Source of the DNA: Duganella sp.
Lineage (GTDB): Bacteria > Pseudomonadota > Gammaproteobacteria > Burkholderiales > Burkholderiaceae_D
Length of the DNA stretch: 64,000 nt
NCBI GenBank assembly: GCA_026225475.1
Contig: JAMFSU010000113.1
Location: 124,001-188,000, forward strand
Reading direction: 5' to 3'
Below the pieces are notes generated by a model. That model made no database searches and had not been told where the DNA came from. It was given only the letters and a program-made list of their open reading frames with translations. The translations under genes and the position numbers were made by a program. Shown piece after piece: positions 45,618-52,857 of the stretch (within the stretch, counting starts at the first letter, position 1; each line of letters begins with the position of its first letter).

Positions 45618-46465
45618 GTCTTGTTAACAATCACGCGATACAGATGTAAGTACAAACCAGATTAATAAAAGACAGGTAGTTACGAGCCAGTTTTTCATAA
45701 CGTGTTGCGATTCTACGAAATTGCTTGATTCGATTAAAAAAACGTTCGACCAAATTACGGTCTTTGTACAAATGACGATCATAACTACGCTGAACTAACC
45801 GATTGCGCTTTGGTGGAATGACTGCCCTCGCACCGCTGGCTTGAATGCTATCGATCAAATCGTTGGCATCGTAGCCCTTGTCGGCCAGTACCGCGTCCGT
45901 TTTAAAGCCTTCCAGCAGCGCTTTGGCTTGCGTAATATCGGCCACCTCGCCACCTCGCCACCTCGCCACCCGTCAACAGCCAGCGCACCGGATTACCGAG
46001 CGCATTGACAACCACGTGAATCTTACTTGTCCATCCACCACGCGAGCGACCTATCGCTTGATGACCTTCTTTTTTTGGGCACCAGCGGCATGTTGGTGGG
46101 CACGCACTGCCGTGCTGTTGATCATCAGCATTTCCAAATCGAGGTCGCCACTGACGGCTTCAATCAAGCGTTGCCATACACCAGACTCACCCCAACGCTT
46201 GAACCGGGTGTATGTCGTGTGCTAATTACCCAATTCACTAGGCAGGTCTCGCCACGGAGATCCAGTGCGTACAATCCAGAGCACTGCCTCTAAAAACAAT
46301 CGATTATCTTGCGCTGTCGCACCAGGATCGCCCGGCTTACCTAGTAACAACGGCGATAATTTCTTCCATTGCTCATCGCTCAGTAATTTCTGGCTTTCTT
46401 TCATCTTCGCTACTCGGTTATTCAAATACCGAATGTAAACACATTTTATTGATTGTTAACAGCCC
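45618..46465 (-). mobile_element. IS5-family insertion sequence, 848 bp, inactive
   Basis: Ends GTCTTGTTAACAATCA (45618-45633) and its complement TGATTGTTAACAGCCC (46450-46465) match with about 3 differences, between CTAG repeats. It holds a decayed transposase on the minus strand. It is a different IS5 subgroup member from that at 23281-24097. Confidence 0.85.
45631..46425 (-). pseudogene. IS5-family transposase with nonsense codon and 8-bp repeat expansion
   Basis: From ATG 46425: KLLSDEQWKKLSPLLLGKPG ... GSPWRDLPSELGN, then TAG at 46222 where relatives have Trp. The frame goes on with HTTYTRFKRWGESGVWQRLI, a probable -1 shift at CAAAAAAAG near 46080, then GHQAIGRSRGGW. In the GGEVA region GTGGCGAG is present three times (45942-45971) where one copy is expected, adding 16 bases and a frame change. 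The end, VLADKGYDANDL to NLVERFFNRIKQFRRIATRY, is whole. Confidence 0.85.
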
Positions 46466-46499
46466 CTAGCGAGATCGGAAACACGCTCTAAGATCCACC

Positions 46500-46685
46500 T
46501 TGCTTATTATTCACCTATGGGGCGCCGCATGGTATGCAAGCTATATGAATATGTCATTTTTAATGGCATATGCGGCGCCGGCTGTAGTGTCTGTTCTTTT
46601 TCATCTGTGGAGGATAGTTATGATTCTCCGTGATAAAGATATTGTCACGACGGTTATTGATAAATTTCAAGATGGTCGAGAATAA
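46500..46685 (+). CDS. Hypothetical small protein with membrane segment
   Basis: Up to 61 residues; ATG 46545 is an equally good start (MNMSFLMAYAAPAVVSVLFH). One hydrophobic segment and a charged tail (LRDKDIVTTVIDKFQDGRE). No clear ribosome site and no family. It lies between an IS5 copy and a metal-efflux remnant; may be the end of a larger lost gene. Confidence 0.3.
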   Translation: MLIIHLWGAAWYASYMNMSFLMAYAAPAVVSVLFHLWRIVMILRDKDIVTTVIDKFQDGRE

Positions 46686-46829
46686 TCCGGTGTGCCGGAC
46701 AGAATCAAAGATTTCTGGAACGCATAGAATCTATGCCAGTCTCATCAACGCAAAGAACAGACTGTGAGCCGAGACTGTCTGACGTGAGACCTCTATTTCG
46801 AAGGTGGCCACATGCGAATTGAATCCTGG

Positions 46830-46988
46830 TCAGCCAAGTTTGCCAAAAATAGCCGTGAGCGCCACGAAAACAGCCAAGGCCAGTGCGAACATCAACCAGT
46901 TTGAATTCAAAATATTCCTTTTGCCGAGTTCAGAGCAAGTGGCAGCGAGCAGCAAACTGGAAATCAAGGTCAGCGGTCTTACGCACAT
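46830..46988 (-). CDS. Hypothetical small protein, 52 residues
   Basis: From ATG 46988: CVRPLTLISSLLLAATCSEL then a hydrophobic helix WLMFALALAVFVALTAIFGKL. The two hydrophobic parts suggest a signal plus membrane segment. No ribosome site stands out and no family is recognised. It lies directly upstream of, and divergent from, a broken cusA-like gene. Confidence 0.3.
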   Translation of the reverse strand: MCVRPLTLISSLLLAATCSELGKRNILNSNWLMFALALAVFVALTAIFGKLG

Positions 46989-47043
46989 CGCGCCTGGGCC
47001 GTGCTGGACCGCACAACCAGACGCGGAGCGGAGGTTAGACTCA

Positions 47044-47647
47044 TGATGTTGAGGCCACGCCGGGGCTCAGCATTGCCTACTCGGGACAATTCGAGTATCT
47101 GGAGCGCGCGAACGCACGTCTGAAATTGGTGGTGCCGGCAACGCTGCTGATCATCTTCGTGCTGCTGTATCTGACCTTCCGGCGATTCGACGAAGCAGCT
47201 CTGATTATGGCTTCCCTGCCATTTGCATTGGTCGGCGGCATCTGGTTTCTTTACCTGCAAGGCTACAACTTGTAGGTTGCCTCCGGTGTCGGATTCATCG
47301 CGCTGGCGGGCGTCTCCGCCGAATTTGGTGTGGTCATGCTGCTCTATCTAAAGCAGGCTGCTGCTGCCCGGCAAGGATCCGGAACAACTCTGACAACAGC
47401 CGTTCTTGAAGATGCGATCAGGGAAGGCGCCGTGCTTCGCGTTCGTCCCAAAGCAATGACCGTCGCCGTCATTCTGGCCGGGCTGATTCCTATCTTGTGG
47501 GGAAGCGGCGCCGGCTCCGAAGTCATGAGCCGCATTGCCGCACCCATGGTCGGCGGGATGATCACCGCTCCATTGCTATCCATGTTTGTCATCCCGGCCG
47601 CGTATCGCCTGATGCGCGGTCGTCAACCTAAAGCCGCACAGGCTTGA
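47044..47647 (+). pseudogene. CusA/CzcA-type heavy-metal RND transporter, C-terminal fragment with stop
   Basis: [40 protein letters not shown], then TAG at 47273 in frame within [19 protein letters not shown], and [40 protein letters not shown]. This is the last 200 residues of a CusA/SilA-type pump; the first 800 are lost. It was the gene before cusF, so a copper-efflux operon has decayed to its end. Confidence 0.9.
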
Positions 47648-47677
47648 TTTATCTTTTAACCTGAAAGGAAATTTATT

Positions 47678-48019
47678 ATGAAAAATCGTTTTATTGCTGC
47701 CGCTTTTGCTGCCTTTGCGCTCGTTGGCACCCCCTCAGTTTTCGCCGCCGACATGGGAAACATGAACATGGGTAAGAGCGACTCGGCCGAGAAAGTTGCG
47801 CACGGTGTTGGTGTCGTCAAAGATGTTGACACAAAACAGAACACCATCATTCTTGCTCATCAGCCGATCAAGGAATTGAACTTGTCGGCGATGACGATGG
47901 CTTTCAAAGTGTCGGATGAGAAGTTGCTCAAGGGCGTCAAAGTCGGCGATCAAGTGCCGTTTGATCTGAAGGGAAGCGGCATGTCGCCGGTAGTGACGGC
48001 CATTCGCCCGGCCAAGTAG
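47678..48019 (+). CDS. cusF: CusF-like periplasmic copper-binding protein
   Basis: 113 residues: signal peptide (RFIAAAFAAFALVGTPSVFA) and the CusF small barrel (GVVKDVDTKQNTIILAHQPI, ELNLSAMTMAFKVSD). The two methionine copper ligands in AMTM are kept. The Trp that stacks on the metal in CusF is replaced (NLSAMTM in place of the usual WPAMTM), so copper or silver binding may differ. AAAGGAAA precedes the ATG. It carries metal to the CusA pump, here broken. Confidence 0.87.
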   Translation: MKNRFIAAAFAAFALVGTPSVFAADMGNMNMGKSDSAEKVAHGVGVVKDVDTKQNTIILAHQPIKELNLSAMTMAFKVSDEKLLKGVKVGDQVPFDLKGSGMSPVVTAIRPAK

Positions 48020-48149
48020 CCAGGTGCAGGTTGCGCTTACCACTCAACGGTGTTGCTAACTGAAAATAAGGAAAGCCCCGATAGTCCAAAACGGAGGCAA
48101 GCCGTAAAGTTGAACCTGACATCTCCTCTTCAGCTGAAAGGCTGACTCG

Positions 48150-48188
48150 CTCGTGATCGGCTCATTCCGATCACGAGTTTTTTTATTT
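48150..48188 (+). terminator. Intrinsic terminator after cusF
   Basis: CTCGTGATCGG (48150-48160), 6-base loop, CCGATCACGAG (48167-48177), followed by TTTTTTTATTTT. An 11-bp perfect stem and U-run, a strong rho-independent terminator. Confidence 0.92.
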
Positions 48189-48609
48189 TGCGGGCAGCGA
48201 AACAAAATCCTATTAAATCAAGCGTCTAGTTCTGATCTGTCCTTCGTCAACTCTAGCATTTGGTCATATGACCGTGAAAATTTTAGACTGGTGCATACTT
48301 ATCCTGCCGAAAATCTAAGAAGAGAGCCACACTACGTATATCTTGCTCTTGATCGTCCCTCGGACGATACCCCAGTCGCGCCGGCCCAATGAATTAAACT
48401 GTCCATATTCACTTGCTCTATGTTTATGCGGATGGACTGCGTGGCCAAACTCATCAGAAGAACCAGAAAAGGTGGCGCATTTAGACGCCCTTGGGTGGTG
48501 CGTTTCCGTTGCAAGTAGATGGCGCGATCGAAGTGCTACTTAGCGGTGCCGTTGGAATGCAATTGACTGGCGCTGCTGCTGCAAATATTCATCCTAAAAC
48601 CAAGGCCCG

Positions 48610-48709
48610 GGTGAGCACTGAGATGAGCTTGCATGTCCTGGCTTACAACATGAAACGGATGATCAATATACTGGGCGTGGGGGCATTGATGAAGGTGATG
48701 AGCACATAG
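48610..48709 (+). pseudogene. IS1182-type transposase C-terminal fragment
   Basis: The frame ends STEMSLHVLAYNMKRMINIL then GVGALMKVM and a stop at 48709, matching the closing helix of IS1182-like transposases (TEMSLHVLAYNLKR). No upstream part remains. 48189-48609 contains only short unsupported frames. Confidence 0.7.
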
Positions 48710-48780
48710 GCGCTTTTAGCGTCAAAAATACGTTGGAAGCCGTCTTCTCATCAATCCACGAACATCATAAAAGATGACTT

Positions 48781-48878
48781 CCGTTGCCGGGAGAGGCGCT
48801 ATAGGCAACGATGCTGCATTAAAATGACGGTGAACTCGATTCATCGGACCGATTCAGCGTTTTTACACGGCCTCGGCC
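48781..48878 (+). repeat. 98-bp IS end remnant, second copy
   Basis: Matches the reverse strand of 5778-5875 with about 7 differences. It lies 72 bases after the transposase C-terminus, the place expected for an element's right end. Confidence 0.75.
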
Positions 48879-49170
48879 GATCGCGGCCTCCAAGGATGGT
48901 GGTTTTCTTCTGGCCGGGAGAAAGCATCAATTAGTAAGATTCACAGTTATGCTCCTTTGCGCATGAACTTCTGCGGGTGGTGTCAAGCGCGCTGAAACAT
49001 GGTACTGACGGTGAGTGCCTCCCCGTGACCAAATATCGACGCAGTTTTCACCGGTGACACGCCATTGGATAATATACAGGTGAACGTGGCCGCTTCGCGC
49101 CTGTCATCTGATCGTTAGACTTTTTCCATGAATTGAGCCAGCCTATGCAGACAGGTGTCCTCGGAGTTCT

Positions 49171-49278
49171 CTGGATAAATACACACTCAAGCTCTCGTCT
49201 TGGTTAAAGACCGAAGCGGGGGATGGGCGCAAATAGCCAATATAAAACCGCATCGGCGTCGTTCGAAACGACAACAAA
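49171..49278 (+). mobile_element. Scraps of IS21 istA and IS110 transposase
   Basis: 49171-49219 reads LDKYTLKLSSWLKTEAG, the IstA segment also seen at 6206-6250. 49239-49278 repeats 34606-34645 (the IS110 5' end) with about 5 differences. The rest of 48879-49440 is gene-free. Confidence 0.6.
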
Positions 49279-49449
49279 ATAATTAAATCAAACCTACGCC
49301 GAAGTATTCACGTCGATTGGTGAAAAAAACTGCGATTTCTCAGACACATTACTTTCTCCAAGTGAATTAGTCGTCAATATTTTAATTAAATTGCGTAACT
49401 ATTGTTGATTTCAAATAGAACTTCGACGATCATCTTGCATAATATAAAT

Positions 49450-49468
49450 AGGAATGATTTGCATTATT
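49450..49468 (+). promoter_or_regulatory. Fur-box-like sequence upstream of the ECF sigma gene
   Basis: AGGAATGATTTGCATTATT matches 12 of 19 positions of the Fur consensus GATAATGATAATCATTATC, including both ATGAT and CATTAT cores. It lies 28 bases before the start codon, in an AT-rich promoter, so iron-loaded Fur would block transcription. Confidence 0.6.
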
Positions 49469-49496
49469 ATTTAATAATCAATAAGGAGCAGGCAAG

Positions 49497-50003
49497 TTGT
49501 CATACGATCATGCAAGCGTCGATTTATGTGCTGAATTCATTGCTTGCAGAAGTCAGTTGCGGGACGCGGCTACGCGTATCCTGGGATGTCGCCAACGCGC
49601 CGAAGATGTGATTCAGGACGCCTATTTCAAAATCGCGGATGTCACTGCCGCCAATGACATACGGCAGCCCGTGGCATTTATTTTTCAGGTAGTGCGCAAT
49701 CTGGCTATTGATCGGCATCGCCGCATGTCTATGGAGTCGTTCTTTTTTGTGGACGGGGAAGAGGGGCTGCAGATATGTTCCGGCGCCGCCACACCGGAGA
49801 GCAGTACCATCTCACGGCAAACACTTACGCAGGTTGTCATCGCCTTATCCGCATTGCCGGCCCGCACACGTCGGGCATTCGAGCTGCATCGGCTCGATGG
49901 ACGTACACAGCGCGAAGTTGCTGAAGAACTCGGCGTGTCCACTACGCTCGTCAACTTCATGATCCGCGATGCAATGGAATGCTGCCGCGAGGTCATCTCG
50001 TAG
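49497..50003 (+). CDS. ECF sigma factor for siderophore genes (PvdS/OrbS/FecI type)
   Basis: 168 residues from TTG 49497, with AAGGAG 10 bases upstream; the first ATG would lose region 2. Region 2 reads AATRILGCRQRAEDVIQDAY and RQPVAFIFQVVRNLAIDRHR; region 4 reads LPARTRRAFELHRLDGRTQR then EVAEELGVSTTLVNFMIRDA. This is the iron-starvation sigma pattern. No anti-sigma gene follows, as for PvdS and OrbS. A Fur-like box precedes it, and a promoter of its expected class sits between it and mbtH. Confidence 0.88.
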   Translation: MSYDHASVDLCAEFIACRSQLRDAATRILGCRQRAEDVIQDAYFKIADVTAANDIRQPVAFIFQVVRNLAIDRHRRMSMESFFFVDGEEGLQICSGAATPESSTISRQTLTQVVIALSALPARTRRAFELHRLDGRTQREVAEELGVSTTLVNFMIRDAMECCREVIS

Positions 50004-50036
50004 AGAAAAATATTTCTCAGTAGCTATGCTCCCGAC

Positions 50037-50061
50037 TAAATTTGTCGCGTCTCGAATCGTC
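50037..50061 (+). promoter_or_regulatory. Iron-starvation sigma promoter (OrbS/PvdS type) for the NRPS operon
   Basis: TAAA at 50037-50040, 17 bases, CGTC at 50058-50061. This equals the OrbS consensus TAAA-N17-CGTC and also the PvdS form TAAAT-N16-CGT. Transcription would start near 50068, about 105 bases before mbtH. A weaker Fur-like sequence occurs at about 50070-50090. Confidence 0.78.
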
Positions 50062-50172
50062 AATGTAATGGGAGTGATTCTTATTCATAAAGAGTGAGCA
50101 TCGTACCTAGCATGTCAATCGGACGGCGCCCGCATCTTAGCGCCGCATCCTGAAAAATCGAGAGGCAAGACT

Positions 50173-50400
50173 ATGAGTTTCGATCGAGAAGATACCAATT
50201 TCCGCGTGTTGGTGAACCACGAAGAACAATATTCCATCTGGCCTGATTACAAAGTAGTTCCAGGTGGCTGGCGCGATACCGGTGTGGCTGGAAGCAAGTC
50301 CGACTGTTTGCAATACATTGAAAGCACATGGACCGACATGCGCCCGCGCAGCCTGCGTGAATACATGCAGGATCAGGGCGCCACAGCGCCACAGAGCTAG
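50173..50400 (+). CDS. MbtH-family NRPS chaperone
   Basis: 75 residues with all family marks: [40 protein letters not shown] and [13 protein letters not shown]. MbtH proteins bind NRPS adenylation domains and are needed for their solubility or activity. It opens the siderophore operon. AGAGGCAAG lies 4 bases upstream of the ATG. Confidence 0.95.
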   Translation: MSFDREDTNFRVLVNHEEQYSIWPDYKVVPGGWRDTGVAGSKSDCLQYIESTWTDMRPRSLREYMQDQGATAPQS

Positions 50401-50412
50401 TTCATCGTAGGC

Positions 50413-51180
50413 ATGCTCACCTTGTTTTGTCTTCCCTGCGCTGGCGCCAGCGCAGCCATGTATCAGCCATGGCGCGCAGCACTGCCGGCTTCGGTGCGAA
50501 TGCAGCCGCTCGAACTGCCAGGGCGGGGGCGGCGTATGCGTGAGCCGCAGTACGACGACTTTGGCTGTCTTGCTGACCTGCTGACACGGGAGTTGGCGGT
50601 GCAGGTGCGTGGCGCTTATGCGATCTTTGGTCACAGCATGGGCGGTCTGCTCGCACACGGCATCGTGCAGCGCTTGCGCGCGCAGAGGCCGGCATTTTCC
50701 TTGCCTGTGGCATTACTGGTCTCTGCCTGCGCCGCACCATCTGTTCGTCAATGGTCTCGTCCGGATGAGTCAGATGCGGCTCTCATTGCTTCGCTGCAGC
50801 GGCAAGGTGGCACACCGGCGGAAGTATTTTCCTGTCCCGAGTTGCTGGAGATGATCTTGCCTGTGTTGCGTGCCGATTACCGCGTGTGTCGCTCGTTCCG
50901 ATGCGATGACCCAAGTCCTCTCGATGTACCAATACATGTGTTCGGTGGTCTTGATGATGCGATTCCAGCCGCCAGCTTGCAAGGCTGGCGCGGCGAGAGT
51001 TCGGCTGATGTAACGCTGGACTGGTTTGAGGGCGGTCACTTCTATCTGCAAGCACAGCAGCCGGCCTTGATGGCTACCATTGCTACTTATCTGAATCGCT
51101 ATCCCGGTCGTTACTCCAGTGACGAAGAAGGCCGCGTTTTACCGGAGTCCTCCGTCGATGAAGCGACTGTCTTGTCCTGA
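50413..51180 (+). CDS. Type II thioesterase (alpha/beta hydrolase)
   Basis: 255 residues. It begins FCLPCAGASAAMYQPWRAAL; the nucleophile elbow is GHSMGG with catalytic Ser at about residue 76, and the catalytic His lies in FEGGHFYL with Asp in the preceding GGLDDAI. Such stand-alone enzymes clear wrongly loaded or stalled carrier domains of NRPSs. It lies 12 bases after mbtH and overlaps the next gene by 23 bases. Confidence 0.92.
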   Translation: MLTLFCLPCAGASAAMYQPWRAALPASVRMQPLELPGRGRRMREPQYDDFGCLADLLTRELAVQVRGAYAIFGHSMGGLLAHGIVQRLRAQRPAFSLPVALLVSACAAPSVRQWSRPDESDAALIASLQRQGGTPAEVFSCPELLEMILPVLRADYRVCRSFRCDDPSPLDVPIHVFGGLDDAIPAASLQGWRGESSADVTLDWFEGGHFYLQAQQPALMATIATYLNRYPGRYSSDEEGRVLPESSVDEATVLS

Positions 51181-51856
51181 GCGAGCGCCGGCGGGCATTG
51201 CGCTATATCAGATTGACTTCGACCTTGAACGTCCTCTTGCTGCGGATGACTGGGTCTGCCTGAGCATAGATGAACAGGTCCGCGCGTCTCACTTTCACCG
51301 TTATCAGGATCGAGTTCGTTTCGGCGTGATGCGCGCGACCTTACGGCGGCTGCTGGGGCAGCGGCTGTCATGTACACCGCAGGAGGTGCACTTAGAGCTG
51401 AACCAGTTTGGTAAGCCGTGTCTGGCAGGAGGGCAGGGGGCAGTCTTCCATCCGAGATTCAATCTGACACATACCGGTGCCATCGGATTACTGGCGCTGT
51501 CGGAGGGCCAAGAAGTCGGTATCGACATTGAGTATTGCGACACAGTGTTTACGCCCGCCGAACTTGCCGGCGTCGTCAAGCAGGTGCTCAGCCAGAGCGA
51601 GTTGCAACAAGTTGGCGGCAACTTGGCGCAGGACCAGTTTTTCACCCGCTGGGTGGGCAAGGAGGCCGCGCTTAAAGCGCTTGGTGTCGGTATTGGCGAG
51701 CATTTGCAGACGCTCTCAGTGTGGCCCGCCAGCGGTGGCGCCTACGCGGTGTCTCACGATCACCCGACATGGCCGGTAGTCTGCGCACACCGGCTCGACT
51801 CACCTCCAGGTTATGCAGCTGCGCTGGCCTGGCTTCCTCCAGAGGTATCGAATTGA
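51158..51856 (+). CDS. Sfp-type 4'-phosphopantetheinyl transferase
   Basis: 232 residues from ATG 51158, within the end of the thioesterase gene; the frame opens earlier at 51119 but those residues precede the fold. Motifs: RFGVMRATLRRLLG, FNLTHTGAIGLLAL, VGIDIEYCDTVFT (metal Asp/Glu), FFTRWVGKEAALKALGVGI. It attaches the CoA arm to carrier-domain serines (as at NRPS residues 641, 1708 and 3247). Its stop overlaps the next start. Confidence 0.92.
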   Translation: MKRLSCPERAPAGIALYQIDFDLERPLAADDWVCLSIDEQVRASHFHRYQDRVRFGVMRATLRRLLGQRLSCTPQEVHLELNQFGKPCLAGGQGAVFHPRFNLTHTGAIGLLALSEGQEVGIDIEYCDTVFTPAELAGVVKQVLSQSELQQVGGNLAQDQFFTRWVGKEAALKALGVGIGEHLQTLSVWPASGGAYAVSHDHPTWPVVCAHRLDSPPGYAAALAWLPPEVSN

Positions 51857-52833
51857 TAGCAGATCAAGTAGTGAATAACTTCCAGCGATTGCGTGCTCCG
51901 ACCGGTTCCATATTGCCGATCGTGTTGCAGGCGGAGTGCCCCAGCATATTATTGACCGATGCCTGGTCGGCCTTGCAGCCGAAAATCGAACGACATCTGC
52001 ATAGCGTTGGCGGTGTGCTGTTGCGCGACTATGTGGTGCCGGCGGTAGATGATTTTCAACGCTTCGCGGCCGCTTTCGGCGATCCACTGCTGCGTTATGA
52101 ATTTGCCTCGACTCCGCGCTCGGCGGTCAGCAACGGTATCTACACCTCTACCGAATATCCTGCCCATCAGCATATTCCGCTGCATAACGAGCAGGCCTAC
52201 ACGCGTGAATGGCCGATGCGAATCTGGTTTCACTGCGTCACCGCATCGCCGGTTGGCGGCGAAACGCCGATTGCCGACAGTCGCGCCATCTATCGCCGCA
52301 TGCCGACAGCAATCCGCGAGCGTTTCGCCCAAGGACTGCTCTATGTGCGCAACTACAGCAGTGATTTTGATCTGCCTTGGCAGGAGGTTTTCGGATCGGA
52401 ACGGCACGAGGACGTCGAGGCTTTTTGCCGACGTAGCGGTATCGAATGGCGCTGGCTCGACGACGATGCGCTGAACACCCGCCAGCGCTGCCAAGGTGTC
52501 GAACGCCACCCGCTTTCGGGTGAGATGGTTTGGTTCAATCAGGCCCATCTGTTTCATGCCTCCAATCTGATGCCGGAAGTGCGGGCCTCGCTGCTGGAGC
52601 TGGTTGGTGAAGACCTGTTGCCGCGCAATGTCTGTTGGGCCGACGGCAGTCGCATTGAAGATGCCATTCTGGAGCAGGTGCGTGCCGTGCTGGAAGAGGA
52701 AACAGTGAGCTTCGCCTGGCAGCCCGGAGATGTGCTCATGCTCGACAACATGCTTGTGGCACATGCCAGAACGCCTTTTTCCGGGCCACGCAAAGTGGTG
52801 GTCGCCATGGCCCGTTCCTATACCAATCTGTAA
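51853..52833 (+). CDS. TauD/TfdA-family dioxygenase, probable aspartyl beta-hydroxylase of the siderophore
   Basis: 326 residues from TTG 51853, which overlaps the preceding TGA and follows AGAGG; GTG 51871 is an alternative. Fe(II)/2-oxoglutarate site: H-x-E in IPLHNEQAYTREWPMRIWFH, and the distal His-Arg in DNMLVAHARTPFSGPRKVVV. This resembles SyrP and the stand-alone Asp beta-hydroxylases of siderophore clusters. With an Asp-loading module next in the NRPS, it should make beta-hydroxyaspartate, an Fe(III)-binding group. Confidence 0.87.
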   Translation: MIADQVVNNFQRLRAPTGSILPIVLQAECPSILLTDAWSALQPKIERHLHSVGGVLLRDYVVPAVDDFQRFAAAFGDPLLRYEFASTPRSAVSNGIYTSTEYPAHQHIPLHNEQAYTREWPMRIWFHCVTASPVGGETPIADSRAIYRRMPTAIRERFAQGLLYVRNYSSDFDLPWQEVFGSERHEDVEAFCRRSGIEWRWLDDDALNTRQRCQGVERHPLSGEMVWFNQAHLFHASNLMPEVRASLLELVGEDLLPRNVCWADGSRIEDAILEQVRAVLEEETVSFAWQPGDVLMLDNMLVAHARTPFSGPRKVVVAMARSYTNL

Positions 52834-52857
52834 TGAATCAACCTAACTGAGCATGCG

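Noticed and set aside
48153-48392. 79-residue frame after cusF
   Set aside because: It begins within the terminator stem and has no ribosome site; the end (ENFRLVHTYPAENLRR) may be a gene scrap but cannot be assigned.
51949-52764. 271-residue minus-strand frame opposite the TauD gene
   Set aside because: Shadow of an enzyme with intact catalytic residues.
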